DNA from: Pseudomonas sp. Seg1
Lineage (GTDB): Bacteria > Pseudomonadota > Gammaproteobacteria > Pseudomonadales > Pseudomonadaceae
Direction of reading: 5' to 3'
Length of the DNA stretch: 64,000 nucleotides
Assembly: GCF_018326005.1 (NCBI RefSeq)
Contig: NZ_AP021903.1
Location: forward strand, 1,614,001 to 1,678,000
Shown one piece after another: positions 23,997-33,497 of this stretch. Position numbers and translations under genes: made by a program. The first letter of the stretch is position 1. Every line of letters starts with the position of its first letter. The notes under the pieces were generated by a model that had not been told where the DNA came from, did not search any database, and saw nothing but the letters and a program-made list of their open reading frames with translations.

Positions 23997-25427
23997 ATGT
24001 CGATACCTAGCTTGAAGTCTTATTTCTCCATTTTCGCCACCGTGCTGTTGCTCGGTCAGGCGGTCCCGGCTGCGCAAGCGGCCGATTTGCCTGATTTCAC
24101 TCAGTTGGTTGAACAGGCCTCGCCTGCCGTGGTGAACATCAGTACCACGCAGAAACTGCCCGATCGCAAAGTGAACCAGCAGATGCCTGATCTCGAAGGC
24201 CTGCCGCCGATGCTGCGCGAGTTCTTCGAGCGCGGCATGCCGCCTCAGCAGCGTTCGCCAGGTGGTGGTCGCCAGCGTGAAGCGCAATCGTTGGGCTCGG
24301 GCTTCATCATCTCTTCTGATGGTTACATCCTGACCAACAACCACGTGATTGCCGATGCCGACGAAATCCTCGTGCGTCTGGCTGATCGCAGCGAAATGAA
24401 AGCCAAGCTGATCGGCACCGACCCGCGCTCCGACGTGGCGTTGTTGAAAATCGAAGGCAAGGATCTGCCAGTGCTCAAGCTCGGCAAGTCCCAAGACCTG
24501 AAGGCTGGCCAGTGGGTCGTGGCAATCGGTTCGCCTTTCGGCTTCGACCACACCGTGACCCAAGGTATCGTCAGCGCCGTGGGTCGAAGCCTGCCGAACG
24601 AAAACTATGTGCCGTTCATCCAGACCGACGTACCGATCAACCCGGGCAACTCCGGTGGCCCGCTGTTCAATCTGAACGGCGAAGTGGTCGGGATCAACTC
24701 GCAGATCTACACCCGTTCCGGCGGCTTCATGGGCGTGTCGTTCGCGATCCCTATTGATGTGGCGATGGACGTTTCCAATCAGCTGAAGAGCGGTGGCAAG
24801 GTCAGTCGCGGCTGGCTGGGTGTGGTCATCCAGGAAGTGAATAAGGATCTGGCCGAGTCGTTCGGTCTTGAGAAACCGGCCGGCGCGCTGGTAGCGCAGA
24901 TCCAGGATGACGGCCCGGCGGCCAAGGGCGGTCTGCAAGTGGGCGACGTGATCCTCAGCATGAACGGTCAGCCGATCATCATGTCTGCTGATCTGCCGCA
25001 TCTGGTCGGCGCGCTGAAGGCGGGGGCGAAAGCCAATCTGGAAGTGATCCGTGAAGGTAAGCGCAAAAACGTCGAGCTGACGGTTGGCGCGATTCCTGAC
25101 GAAGACAAAGAGCTGGATGCGCTGCCGAAGTCCGGTGCTGAAACCAACAGCAACCGCCTCGGTGTCTCTGTCGGCGAACTGACCGCCGAACAGAAGAAAA
25201 CCTACGACCTCAAAGGTGGCGTGGTCATCAAGGAAGTGCAGGACGGTCCTGCCGCCCTGATCGGTCTGCAACCGGGTGATGTCATCACTCACCTGAACAA
25301 TCAGGCCATCAGCTCCAGCAAGGAGTTCGCCGAGATCGCCAAGGCATTGCCGAAGAATCGTTCGGTGTCGATGCGGGTCCTGCGCCAAGGGCGTGCGAGC
25401 TTCATCACGTTCAAACTGGCTGAATAA
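23997..25427 (+). CDS. mucD: Periplasmic serine protease MucD (DegP/HtrA family)
   Basis: 476 aa. Signal peptide ends at AAQAA around residue 29. The trypsin-like domain has His116 (NNHVIAD), Asp146 (DPRSDVALL) and Ser219 (GNSGGPLF). Two PDZ domains follow (GWLGVVIQEVN ... GALVAQI and LGVSVGELTAEQKK ... GVVIKEV). MucD degrades misfolded envelope proteins and keeps AlgU activity low. Start at 23997 follows GGAG. In P. aeruginosa mucC sits between mucB and mucD; here the 210-nt gap has no mucC. Confidence 0.95.
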   Translation: MSIPSLKSYFSIFATVLLLGQAVPAAQAADLPDFTQLVEQASPAVVNISTTQKLPDRKVNQQMPDLEGLPPMLREFFERGMPPQQRSPGGGRQREAQSLGSGFIISSDGYILTNNHVIADADEILVRLADRSEMKAKLIGTDPRSDVALLKIEGKDLPVLKLGKSQDLKAGQWVVAIGSPFGFDHTVTQGIVSAVGRSLPNENYVPFIQTDVPINPGNSGGPLFNLNGEVVGINSQIYTRSGGFMGVSFAIPIDVAMDVSNQLKSGGKVSRGWLGVVIQEVNKDLAESFGLEKPAGALVAQIQDDGPAAKGGLQVGDVILSMNGQPIIMSADLPHLVGALKAGAKANLEVIREGKRKNVELTVGAIPDEDKELDALPKSGAETNSNRLGVSVGELTAEQKKTYDLKGGVVIKEVQDGPAALIGLQPGDVITHLNNQAISSSKEFAEIAKALPKNRSVSMRVLRQGRASFITFKLAE

Positions 25428-25445
25428 CCGCTGGTAGATAAAAAG

Positions 25446-25473
25446 AAACCGCCTCGAAAGAGGCGGTTTTTTT
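25446..25473 (+). terminator. Rho-independent terminator after mucD
   Basis: Ten-bp stem AAACCGCCTC/GAGGCGGTTT with GAAA tetraloop, then T-run. It ends the algU operon and, on the minus strand, serves bepA. Confidence 0.9.
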
Positions 25474-25505
25474 ATGCCTGAAGCTTTTGTGCTGACGGGT
25501 AATGA

Positions 25506-26939
25506 TCAGCCCATCATGTCCTTGATCATCCGCTCCTGCTCCATCAGCTCGCGCTGACGTGCGTCGATGCGCGACGACAGCGGGAAGTTGCTGCCCGCCT
25601 TGCGCTTGGCAAAATCGAGCTGCTGAATCGCCTGACGATAGTCGCCGACGAGTGCAAAGTATTCGGCACGCGCCTGATGCAAGCCGATGATGTTGCCCGA
25701 CAACCCACGGGTTTCGGCGACCTGATACCAGACATCCGGATCATCCGGGCGTGTTTTGAGCAAGCCTTCGAGCGCCTTCTCGGCATCGGCGGCGCGGTTC
25801 TGTTTGAGTAGAAGATCCACGCGAACCTGATTCAGCGGATAGTTGCCGGGATATTGCGTGAGCATCCGCTCGACCCGCGACTGTGCATCGGGCAATCGAT
25901 TGTTGGTGATGTCCAGGTCGACTTGCGCCAGGTTGTAGATGATTTCGTTCGGCGATGTCGCCAGCAATTGCTTGAGATTCTCGCGTGCCTCATTCAACTG
26001 ACCGCCCTTGATCTGCGCAATTGCCAGACCGTAGCGTGCCACGTCGTTTTTCGGGTTTTCGTCCAGCTGCGCGCGAAAACGCTTGGCGCCCAATCCTGGG
26101 GTTTCTTCGTAGATCAGTTGCACGCGTGCGCGGATCAACTGATAGCGCTTGGAGTCTTCAATGCCGCCCGGTTTGGCTTGCTCGGCGCGGTTGCGGGTGT
26201 CGGCAATACGCGATTCGGTGACCGGGTGAGTCAGGAGGAATTCCGGTGGCTTGGCGTCGAAACGGTATTGGCGCATCAAGCGTTCAAACATGGTCGGCAT
26301 CGAACGCGGGTCGTAGCCGGCCTTTTCCAGATTGAGGATGCCGATGCGGTCGGCTTCCTGTTCATTCTGACGGGAGAAGGTGCGCTGTGATTGAATCGCT
26401 GCCGCTTGAGTGCCGGCGATGGTCGCGATGCCAGCATCACCGCCACCCGCCGCTGCGATCACAATACCGGCCAGCAGCGCGGCCATCATCGGCACCTGCA
26501 TCCGCTGCGAGGCTTCGACGCCGCGGGCAAAATGGCGTTGCGACAAGTGAGCCAGTTCGTGCGCCAGTACCGAAGCGTATTCGCCCTCGGTCTGCGCGTT
26601 CAGAAACAAACCACCGTTGACCCCGACCACCCCGCCCGGCGCTGCGAAGGCGTTGAGCTGCGGGCTGTTGATCAGGATGAATTCGAGGCGCCGGTCAGTG
26701 ACCTGACTGGTCTCAACCAGCTTGTAAACGCTGGACTCGACGTAGTCCTTGAGCTGCGGATCGTTGAGCTGTGAAACCTGGCTGCGCAACATGGCCAGCC
26801 AGGCGCGCCCGAGCTGATATTCCTGTTGCGGCGAGACAATGGCAGAACTGGCGTCGCCGAGTGACGGCAGATCGTCGGCAAAGCCCGGTGAGGCGAGCAG
26901 GCAAGCGAGCGTCAGCAGGGTAGGGCGCAGAAAAGTCAT
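25506..26939 (-). CDS. bepA: M48-family metalloprotease / chaperone BepA (YfgC)
   Basis: 477 aa exported protease that supports outer-membrane protein and LptD assembly. Signal peptide about 1-21 (LLTLACLLASPGFA). HExxH zinc site HELAH at 127-131, third ligand Glu195 in QNEQEADRIG. C-terminal TPR repeats (about 290-460) bind BAM components. E. coli BepA works with BamA and related proteins; bamC is also in this window at 30789. Start at 26939 avoids a longer ATG at 26960 that would weaken the signal peptide. Confidence 0.92.
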   Translation of the reverse strand: MTFLRPTLLTLACLLASPGFADDLPSLGDASSAIVSPQQEYQLGRAWLAMLRSQVSQLNDPQLKDYVESSVYKLVETSQVTDRRLEFILINSPQLNAFAAPGGVVGVNGGLFLNAQTEGEYASVLAHELAHLSQRHFARGVEASQRMQVPMMAALLAGIVIAAAGGGDAGIATIAGTQAAAIQSQRTFSRQNEQEADRIGILNLEKAGYDPRSMPTMFERLMRQYRFDAKPPEFLLTHPVTESRIADTRNRAEQAKPGGIEDSKRYQLIRARVQLIYEETPGLGAKRFRAQLDENPKNDVARYGLAIAQIKGGQLNEARENLKQLLATSPNEIIYNLAQVDLDITNNRLPDAQSRVERMLTQYPGNYPLNQVRVDLLLKQNRAADAEKALEGLLKTRPDDPDVWYQVAETRGLSGNIIGLHQARAEYFALVGDYRQAIQQLDFAKRKAGSNFPLSSRIDARQRELMEQERMIKDMMG

Positions 26940-27038
26940 GCACAAAGCCTTAGAAGACAAAGACCTTACTGTAGCCGGACACCGAAGCTGCGACCAGATA
27001 TTCTAGGCAGCTCGACTGACCTGATCCGGAGTGACGCA

Positions 27039-27278
27039 ATGACTGACGCTGTAGCCCATGACGTGGAACTGGACGCCAGTGGCCTGAATTGTCCGTTGCC
27101 GTTGCTCAAGGCAAAAATGGAGCTCAATAAGCTCCAAAGCGGCGCCGTACTCAAGGTGATCGCCACGGATGCTGGCTCGCAGCGCGACTTCCGCACCTTT
27201 GCCCGATTGGCCGGTCATACGCTGCTGCGCGAAGAAGACGAGGCGGGCGTCTACCGTTACTGGTTGAAAAAAGCCTGA
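27039..27278 (+). CDS. tusA: TusA-family sulfurtransferase
   Basis: 79-aa persulfide carrier. The CPxP motif NCPLPLLK holds active Cys18. Starts with strong GGAG RBS. Upstream divergent gene is bepA and downstream is perM, the order I recall in P. aeruginosa, where the equivalent TusA-like protein affects molybdenum-enzyme homeostasis. Typical TusA length is about 80 aa. Confidence 0.9.
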   Translation: MTDAVAHDVELDASGLNCPLPLLKAKMELNKLQSGAVLKVIATDAGSQRDFRTFARLAGHTLLREEDEAGVYRYWLKKA

Positions 27279-27310
27279 AACCGACAGCGTAAAAGACCTA
27301 AGGAATATTG

Positions 27311-28381
27311 ATGTTCAAAGTGTTACGCGACTGGATTCAGCGCTACTTCTCCGATGAGGAAGCCGTGGTGCTGGCCGTTCTGCTGGTGCTGGCCTTTACC
27401 GCCGTGCTCACCCTCGGTGGCATGCTGGCGCCGGTATTGGCGGGAATGGTGCTGGCGTATCTGATGCAGGGGCTGGTGGTCACGCTGGAGCGTCTGCGGG
27501 TCCCGGGTGGTGCGGCGGTGGGATTAGTGTTTGCGCTGTTCATGGGCGTGCTGATGCTGTTCATCGTCGTGGTGCTGCCGCTGCTCTGGCATCAGTTGAT
27601 CACGCTGTTCAACGAATTGCCGGGCATGCTCGCCAAATGGCAATCGCTACTGTTGCTGCTGCCGGAGCGTTACCCGCATCTGGTGTCCGATGAGCAAGTG
27701 CTACAGGCGATCGAAGCGGCGCGCGGCGAAATCGGCAAGTTCGGCCAATGGGCGCTGACCTTCTCGCTGTCGAGCCTGCCGCTGTTGGTCAACATCATGA
27801 TCTATCTGGTGCTGGTGCCGATCCTGGTGTTCTTCTTCCTCAAGGATCGGGCCATGATCGGCGAGTGGGTGCGCGGCTATTTACCCCGTGAGCGGGCGTT
27901 GATCACTCGGGTCGCGCAGGAAATGAACCGGCAGATCGCCAACTACATTCGCGGCAAGGTCATCGAGATCGTGATTTGCGGTGGCGTGACTTACATCGCA
28001 TTCGTTGCGCTCGGGCTTAATTATGCGGCGCTGCTGGCGTTGTTGGTCGGTGTGTCAGTGGTGGTACCGTACGTCGGCGCGGTGGTGGTGACCGTCCCGG
28101 TGTTGCTGATTGCGCTGTTCCAGTGGGGCTGGAGCGATCAGTTCATTTATTTGATGGCGGCCTACGGAATCATCCAGACGCTGGATGGCAACGTGCTGGT
28201 GCCGCTGCTGTTCTCGGAGGCGGTCAACCTGCACCCGGTGGCGATCATCTGCGCGGTGCTGTTGTTCGGCGGGTTATGGGGATTCTGGGGGGTGTTCTTT
28301 GCAATTCCGCTGGCGACGCTGTTCAAGGCTGTGCTGGATGCGTGGCCGCGCAAGGAGCCGGTAGTGGCGCCGCTGCTTTAA
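27311..28381 (+). CDS. perM: AI-2E/PerM-family transporter
   Basis: 356-aa inner-membrane protein with seven to eight helices. The family segments VVPYVGAVVVTVPVLLIAL and PLLFSEAVNLHPVAIICAVLLFGGLWGFWGVFFAIPLA near the C-terminus are clear. Often annotated as AI-2E transporter; PerM members also export other small molecules or cations. ATG at 27311 (MFKVL) follows AAGGA. It ends the run of genes starting at tusA and converges on bcp. Confidence 0.85.
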   Translation: MFKVLRDWIQRYFSDEEAVVLAVLLVLAFTAVLTLGGMLAPVLAGMVLAYLMQGLVVTLERLRVPGGAAVGLVFALFMGVLMLFIVVVLPLLWHQLITLFNELPGMLAKWQSLLLLLPERYPHLVSDEQVLQAIEAARGEIGKFGQWALTFSLSSLPLLVNIMIYLVLVPILVFFFLKDRAMIGEWVRGYLPRERALITRVAQEMNRQIANYIRGKVIEIVICGGVTYIAFVALGLNYAALLALLVGVSVVVPYVGAVVVTVPVLLIALFQWGWSDQFIYLMAAYGIIQTLDGNVLVPLLFSEAVNLHPVAIICAVLLFGGLWGFWGVFFAIPLATLFKAVLDAWPRKEPVVAPLL

Positions 28382-28409
28382 AGCGTTTCTTTGGAGAGGC
28401 TTTTGGCCT

Positions 28410-28480
28410 CATCGCTGGCAAGCCAGCTCCCACAGATTTCGTGTGTGCCGGAAACCCTGTGGGAGCTGGCTTGCCAGCGA
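28410..28480. repeat. REP pair (GCTGGCAAGCCAGCTCCCACAG family)
   Basis: Inverted halves CATCGCTGGCAAGCCAGCTCCCACAG and CTGTGGGAGCTGGCTTGCCAGCGATG, short spacer. Between converging perM and bcp. Confidence 0.9.
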
Positions 28481-28508
28481 TGGCGTCAGTGATAACGCCA
28501 CAAAAACA

Positions 28509-28982
28509 TCAGGCTTTATTCAGGTCCTGAGCCGCAGCCAATACCGCATCCACATGCCCCGGCACTTTCACGCCGCGCCATTCCTGACGCAGCACACCGT
28601 CCTTATCAATCAGGAAGGTGCTGCGATCAACGCCCAGATATTCCTTGCCATACAGCTTCTTCAACTTGATCACGTCGAACAATTGGCACACGGCCTCGTC
28701 CTTGTCGCTGATCAACTCGAACGGGAACTCCTGCTTGCACTTGAAGTTCTCGTGCGACTTCAGGCTGTCGCGGGAAATGCCGAAGATTTCCGTGTTGGCA
28801 GCCTGGAACGCTGCGTACTGATCACGAAAGCCCTGACCTTCGGTGGTGCAACCGGGGGTGCTGTCCTTCGGATAGAAGTAGATCACCACTTGCTTGCCTT
28901 TCAAGGCAGACAGGCTGACGGTTTGCCCGCTGGTGGCAGGTGCTTCGAAATCCGTAACCGGTTGGTCGATGACAACGGCCAT
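28509..28982 (-). CDS. bcp: Thioredoxin-dependent thiol peroxidase Bcp
   Basis: 157-aa peroxiredoxin that reduces H2O2 and organic peroxides. Peroxidatic Cys45 in STPGCTTEGQGFRD. The E. coli resolving Cys50 is absent here (Gln at 50); other cysteines at 82 and 99 are candidates for resolution. AAGGA before ATG 28982. It follows gcvR by ten bases and is likely co-transcribed with it, as in P. aeruginosa. Confidence 0.93.
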   Translation of the reverse strand: MAVVIDQPVTDFEAPATSGQTVSLSALKGKQVVIYFYPKDSTPGCTTEGQGFRDQYAAFQAANTEIFGISRDSLKSHENFKCKQEFPFELISDKDEAVCQLFDVIKLKKLYGKEYLGVDRSTFLIDKDGVLRQEWRGVKVPGHVDAVLAAAQDLNKA

Positions 28983-28992
28983 GAAAGCTTCC

Positions 28993-29553
28993 TTACATTG
29001 GGTTTTGTGGGCGCCAAGGCTCGATCAGTGCGTCGAGGTTCATCGCGTCGGCGAAATCGAGGAACTGGTCGCGCAGCCAACTGATCTGGGTGCCGGCCGG
29101 CAGGGTCACGGTGAACGTGGCATTGAGCATGGTGCCGCCGGTCTGCGGTGCCTGATACGTGTCGCAGGTCAGGTTTTCCAGTTCGACGTTGTGGTCCATG
29201 AAGAACTGGCACAACTCATTGATGATGTCCGGGCGATAAGCCGAGCTGACGTAAGCCACGTATGGCAGCGCCTGTGGCCGATTTTCCAGCGCCGCGCTGC
29301 GCACCACGTTGACGGTGAAGGCGTGCTTCTTGGCGAGCCCCGACAGGCTGCCTTCCAGGCGCGCGAGGGCGTCCCAGCTGCCAGAGATCTCGAGGATCAG
29401 CGCGCTGCACTCGCCGTGGCGGGTCAGGCGTGAAGTAACCACGGCGCAGCGATTTTCATGGCTGGCGCGGCACAGGACGTTAGTCAGCTCCATGGGGTTG
29501 GCGCCGAGGGCACTGATGACAAGGAATTGTTCGCGGACTGTGGGGGTGGACAT
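28993..29553 (-). CDS. gcvR: Glycine cleavage system transcriptional repressor GcvR
   Basis: 186 aa with two ACT domains (about 10-85 and 95-175) that bind amino acids. The motifs are ISALGANPMELTNVLCRASHENRCAVVTSRLTRHGECSALILEISG for the first and DRPDIINELCQFFMDHNVELENL-like positions for the second. E. coli GcvR binds GcvA to repress gcvTHP. It is adjacent to dapA, divergent, and upstream of bcp on the same strand. Confidence 0.85.
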   Translation of the reverse strand: MSTPTVREQFLVISALGANPMELTNVLCRASHENRCAVVTSRLTRHGECSALILEISGSWDALARLEGSLSGLAKKHAFTVNVVRSAALENRPQALPYVAYVSSAYRPDIINELCQFFMDHNVELENLTCDTYQAPQTGGTMLNATFTVTLPAGTQISWLRDQFLDFADAMNLDALIEPWRPQNPM

Positions 29554-29892
29554 GCAGCATTCCTAAAGCGATGAGCGGTCGGTAGGTTACGGACGTTGGG
29601 CGCCGGGCTGCGCCAGTGTGTGCCGATTCGGGCGGTCCGTTCAAAATGCCCCGGCATGCGCTCGCGGCTCGCTCCACTATAGCGGGAGCGCGTCGATGCG
29701 ACGCAGGAACGGGGTCTGGGAGGCCGAAAAGGGAGGCTGGAACCCGGCGTACAAGCTGATCAGTACCGATCAAAGTCTGAAGGGTAGCGAAAAGCGACGC
29801 CAAGGGGAATGGCGGCAGCGCAGTACTTCGCTTGTGCAAGCATCTTGGCGCCAGTACCATTACCGCTCTCTTTTTCCGGCAGGAGCGGTTTC
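29554..29892. other. Intergenic region between gcvR and dapA
   Basis: 339-nt divergent promoter region for gcvR-bcp and dapA-bamC. Contains the AGGAG site of dapA at its right end. I see no gene and no strong -35/-10 pair. Confidence 0.4.
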
Positions 29893-30771
29893 ATGATTGC
29901 GGGCAGTATGGTGGCACTGGTCACTCCCATGGATGCACAAGGGCGTCTTGACTGGGACAGCCTCAGCAAACTCGTGGACTTCCATCTCAAGAACGGCACC
30001 CATGCCATTGTCGCGGTCGGTACTACCGGCGAGTCGGCAACCCTTGATGTAGAAGAACACATCGCCGTCATCAAAGCCGTGGTCAAACAGGTTGCCGGGC
30101 GCATCCCGGTCATTGCCGGCACCGGCGCCAACTCGACCCGTGAAGCCGTCGAGCTGACCCGCAACGCCAAAGAAGCCGGCGCCGATGCCTGCCTGCTGGT
30201 GGTTCCGTACTACAACAAGCCGACCCAGGAAGGCCTGTACCAGCACTTCAAGCACATCGCTGAAGCGGTCGACATTCCACAGATTCTCTACAACGTGCCT
30301 GGCCGCACGTCTTGCGACATGCAGGCCGAGACCGTGATTCGCCTGTCCACCGTGCCGAACATCATCGGCATCAAGGAAGCCACCGGCGACCTGAAACGTG
30401 CCAAGGCGATCATCGACGGCGTGAGCAAGGACTTCATCGTGCTGTCCGGCGATGATCCGACCGCAGTCGAGCTGATCCTGCTGGGTGGCAAGGGCAACAT
30501 CTCTGTTACCGCCAACGTCGCCCCGCGCGAAATGGCTGATCTGTGCGAGGCCGCGCTCAAGGGCGATGCCGACACCGCACGGGCCATCAACGAAAAACTG
30601 ATGCCGCTGCACAAGGACCTGTTCATCGAAGCCAACCCGATTCCGGTGAAGTGGGCTTTGGTTGAAATGGGCCTGATGCACGAAGGCATCCGCCTGCCGC
30701 TGACCTGGCTGAGCGCACCTTGTCATGAAACGCTTCGCACGGCCCTGCGCCAGTGCAGCGTCCTGGTTTAA
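29893..30771 (+). CDS. dapA: 4-hydroxy-tetrahydrodipicolinate synthase
   Basis: Condenses pyruvate with aspartate semialdehyde in the lysine/DAP pathway. 292 aa TIM-barrel. Schiff-base Lys161 in IGIKEATGD, with GTTGE loop at 43-47, YNVPGRT at 133-139 (Tyr133 and Arg138) and [11 protein letters not shown] near 200. Start at 29893 ([12 protein letters not shown]) after GGAG. The next gene bamC begins 18 nt after its stop. DapA activity feeds peptidoglycan and lysine supply. Confidence 0.96.
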   Translation: MIAGSMVALVTPMDAQGRLDWDSLSKLVDFHLKNGTHAIVAVGTTGESATLDVEEHIAVIKAVVKQVAGRIPVIAGTGANSTREAVELTRNAKEAGADACLLVVPYYNKPTQEGLYQHFKHIAEAVDIPQILYNVPGRTSCDMQAETVIRLSTVPNIIGIKEATGDLKRAKAIIDGVSKDFIVLSGDDPTAVELILLGGKGNISVTANVAPREMADLCEAALKGDADTARAINEKLMPLHKDLFIEANPIPVKWALVEMGLMHEGIRLPLTWLSAPCHETLRTALRQCSVLV

Positions 30772-30788
30772 TTGAGGAAGTACAACGC

Positions 30789-31904
30789 ATGAAGCGAATG
30801 GCCGGACTTTCCGCACTTGCCTTGATTATCTCCAGCACCAGTGGCTGTGGATGGGTCTGGGGGCCGGAAGGTTATTTCCGCGACCGTGGTAGCGATTACC
30901 TGCAAGCGCAACAGACTGCACCGATGCAACTGCCACCGGATGTCAGCACCTCCAAGCGTCTGGATCCGCTGCTGCCGATCCCGCGTAACGTCGCTGACGA
31001 CACCGCCCAGGGCGAATACATCGTTCCACGTCCACAGCCGTTGTCGGCCATCGCCGATGCGACCGACTACTCGCTGCAGAAGAGTGGCGATTCGCGTTGG
31101 GTCATGGCCCAGCATCCACCGGCTGAAGTCTGGCCAGTGGCGGTGCAGTTCTTCCAGGACAACGGTTTCCGTCTGGATGAACAGCGCCCGCAAACCGGCG
31201 AATTCACCACCACCTGGCAGCATTCCGACGAACTGTCCGCCGCCATGGCCAAGCGCCTGAGCGCGGCCGGTGTCGCCAGCGACAGCGAAACCCGCGTTCG
31301 TGTGCGTATCGAGCCGGGCGTGCAGCGCAACACCAGTGAAATCTACGTGGTCAGCGCCGAGCGTCCTGCCGGCAGCACCGCCGACGTCGCCTTCACCAAT
31401 CGTTCGGTCAATACTGGCCTGGACGCAGCGCTGGTCGACGACATGCTCGCGAGCATGAGCCGTATCGCCGAGAAGGGCGGTTCGGTATCGATGCTGGCGT
31501 CGCGTGATTTCGATACACCGAGCCGTGTCAGCCTCAGCGAAGACGGCAGCGGTAACCCGGTATTGAACGTCGGTACCGATCTGGACCGTGCCTGGTCGAG
31601 TGTTGGCCGCGCGCTGGAACAGGGCGAATGGCGCGTTGAAGACATCAACCGCAGCCTGGGCCTGTACTACATCAACCTGGCCGAAAAAGCCGAGAAGAAA
31701 GACGACAAGCCTGGTTTCTTCAGCAGCCTATTCGGCAGCGCGCCGAGCAAGGAAGAAGTCGAAGCCCGTGCCGAGCGTTATCAGGTTCGTCTGAGCAAGG
31801 TTGGCGAGAACATTCAGGTGACCGTCGAGAAAAACATCAACACCGTCGCGCCGGCTGAAGTGGCGCGTAAAGTGTTGAGCGTGATTCAGGACAACCTGGG
31901 CTGA
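30789..31904 (+). CDS. bamC: Outer-membrane assembly lipoprotein BamC
   Basis: 371-aa lipoprotein component of the BAM complex. N-terminus MKRMAGLSALALIISSTSGC gives a lipobox with Cys at about 20. Two BamC helix-grip domains follow (about 95-210 and 230-355), with WPVAVQFFQDNGF and AWSSVGRALEQGEWRVEDINRSLG typical. Cotranscribed with dapA, as in many gammaproteobacteria. Confidence 0.9.
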   Translation: MKRMAGLSALALIISSTSGCGWVWGPEGYFRDRGSDYLQAQQTAPMQLPPDVSTSKRLDPLLPIPRNVADDTAQGEYIVPRPQPLSAIADATDYSLQKSGDSRWVMAQHPPAEVWPVAVQFFQDNGFRLDEQRPQTGEFTTTWQHSDELSAAMAKRLSAAGVASDSETRVRVRIEPGVQRNTSEIYVVSAERPAGSTADVAFTNRSVNTGLDAALVDDMLASMSRIAEKGGSVSMLASRDFDTPSRVSLSEDGSGNPVLNVGTDLDRAWSSVGRALEQGEWRVEDINRSLGLYYINLAEKAEKKDDKPGFFSSLFGSAPSKEEVEARAERYQVRLSKVGENIQVTVEKNINTVAPAEVARKVLSVIQDNLG

Positions 31905-31910
31905 TCAACC

Positions 31911-32672
31911 ATGCGTTTTGCCGTTCTCGGCAGCGGTAGCCAAGGGAACGGCACGCTGATCGCCAGTGCTGATACGTATGTGCTGGTGGATTGTGGTTTT
32001 TCCCTGCGGGAAACCGAAAAACGCCTGTTGCGCCTGGGGGTGAACCCGGCGCAACTGAGCGCGATACTCGTAACCCACGAACATGCCGACCACGTGCATG
32101 GCGTGGGTTTGCTGTCTCGGCGCTACAATCTACCGGTCTACCTCAGTCGCGGCACACTGCGCGGGATGCGCAAACCGATTGAACCTGCAGGCTTTCTGGC
32201 CGGCGGCGAGCAACTGCAGATCGGTGCGCTGAATATCGGGGTCATTGCCGTGGCCCATGATGCGCAGGAACCGACCCAGTATGTATTCAGTGATAACGAG
32301 CAGCGGCGCTTCGGCCTGCTGACCGACCTGGGTTCCTACTGCGAGCGGGTGCTGGACGGTTATCGGGATCTCGATGCGTTGATGATCGAATCCAACCATT
32401 GCCGCGACATGCTGGCCCGCGGTCACTATCCGTACTTTCTCAAGCAACGGGTGGGCGGCGAGCTGGGACATTTGAACAATCATCAGGCGGCATTCCTGGT
32501 GTCCGAGTTGGGTTGGCAGGGCTTGCAACACCTGGTCCTGGCCCACCTGAGCAGCAAGAACAACTTGCCGCAGCTGGCCCGGCAATGTTTTGTCGACACC
32601 CTCGGGTGCGACCCGGACTGGCTGCAACTGGCCGATCAAGATTCAGGGCTCGACTGGCGCCACATCGCCTAG
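31911..32672 (+). CDS. MBL-fold metallohydrolase
   Basis: 253 aa. Metal ligands THEHADHVHG (HxHxDH) at 54-63 and a second His/Asp region around LIESNHCRDML. Belongs to the small MBL group with MRFAVLGSGSQGN at the N-terminus, which contains YycJ- and PhnP-like hydrolases. It lies seven bases after the bamC stop and 29 bases before purC, in one run. Substrate unknown. Confidence 0.85.
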   Translation: MRFAVLGSGSQGNGTLIASADTYVLVDCGFSLRETEKRLLRLGVNPAQLSAILVTHEHADHVHGVGLLSRRYNLPVYLSRGTLRGMRKPIEPAGFLAGGEQLQIGALNIGVIAVAHDAQEPTQYVFSDNEQRRFGLLTDLGSYCERVLDGYRDLDALMIESNHCRDMLARGHYPYFLKQRVGGELGHLNNHQAAFLVSELGWQGLQHLVLAHLSSKNNLPQLARQCFVDTLGCDPDWLQLADQDSGLDWRHIA

Positions 32673-32700
32673 CCCACCTACTTAGCAAGCGGAGCCCATC

Positions 32701-33414
32701 ATGGAAAAACGTGAAGAACTCTACCGCGGCAAAGCCAAATCGGTTTACAAGACCGACGACGCTGACCGCTTGATCCTGCTGTTTCGCAACGACACCTCGG
32801 CGTTCGACGGCAAGCGCATCGAGCAGCTCGACCGCAAAGGCATGGTGAACAACAAGTTCAACGCCTTCATTATGCAGAAACTCGAAGCGGCCGGTATTCC
32901 GACCCAGTTCGACAAATTGCTGGCCGACAACGAAGTCCTCGTGAAGAAACTCGACATGATCCCGGTTGAGTGCGTCGTGCGTAACTACGCCGCCGGCAGC
33001 CTGGTAAAGCGCCTGGGCGTCGAAGAGGGCATGAAGCTCAACCCGTACACCTTCGAGCTGTTCCTGAAGGACGACGCCAAGGGCGATCCGTTCATCAACG
33101 AATCCCACGTCGTGGCATTCGGTTGGGGCACCGCCGAGCAACTGGTTCGCATGAAAGAACTGTCGCTCAAGGTCAACGAAGTCCTGACCAAGCTGTTCGA
33201 CGACGCCGGCCTGCTGCTGGTCGACTTCAAGCTTGAATTCGGCGTGTTCAGTGACGGCTCCATCGTCCTGGGCGACGAGTTCAGCCCGGACGGCTGCCGT
33301 CTGTGGGACAAGGACACCAAGAAGAAGATGGACAAGGACCGCTTCCGCCAGGGCCTCGGTGACGTCATCGAAGCCTACGAAGAAGTCGCCAATCGTCTGG
33401 GTGTACCGCTTTAA
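32701..33414 (+). CDS. purC: Phosphoribosylaminoimidazole-succinocarboxamide synthase
   Basis: SAICAR synthetase of de novo purine synthesis. 237 aa. Signatures: [13 protein letters not shown] at 8-20, the [11 protein letters not shown] substrate loop, [15 protein letters not shown], and [24 protein letters not shown]. Complete and standard length. Good GGAG before ATG. The tRNA-Ser gene follows, with its own promoter. Confidence 0.96.
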   Translation: MEKREELYRGKAKSVYKTDDADRLILLFRNDTSAFDGKRIEQLDRKGMVNNKFNAFIMQKLEAAGIPTQFDKLLADNEVLVKKLDMIPVECVVRNYAAGSLVKRLGVEEGMKLNPYTFELFLKDDAKGDPFINESHVVAFGWGTAEQLVRMKELSLKVNEVLTKLFDDAGLLLVDFKLEFGVFSDGSIVLGDEFSPDGCRLWDKDTKKKMDKDRFRQGLGDVIEAYEEVANRLGVPL

Positions 33415-33459
33415 TCGACGCAAGCATCTGATAGCACGAAGAAATTTTCGAAAGAGGGT

Positions 33460-33487
33460 TTGCTTTCGGTAAAAGTGTTGTTATGAT
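33460..33487 (+). promoter_or_regulatory. Sigma-70 promoter of tRNA-Ser
   Basis: TTGCTT (33460-33465), 16-nt spacer, TATGAT (33482-33487), followed by GCGCGCC, a GC-rich stretch like a discriminator; the tRNA starts at 33498. Confidence 0.7.
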
Positions 33488-33497
33488 GCGCGCCGTT

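Noticed and set aside
23889..25388. 499-codon open frame antisense to mucD
   Set aside because: Composition (runs of Arg/His/Gln/Asp) is typical of a shadow of a high-GC gene; mucD has clear DegP motifs and the opposite frame shows no domain.
28410..28480. Possible CRISPR array from the repeated CTCCCACAG units
   Set aside because: Units are inverted pairs scattered over 50 kb with no regular spacers; they are REP elements.
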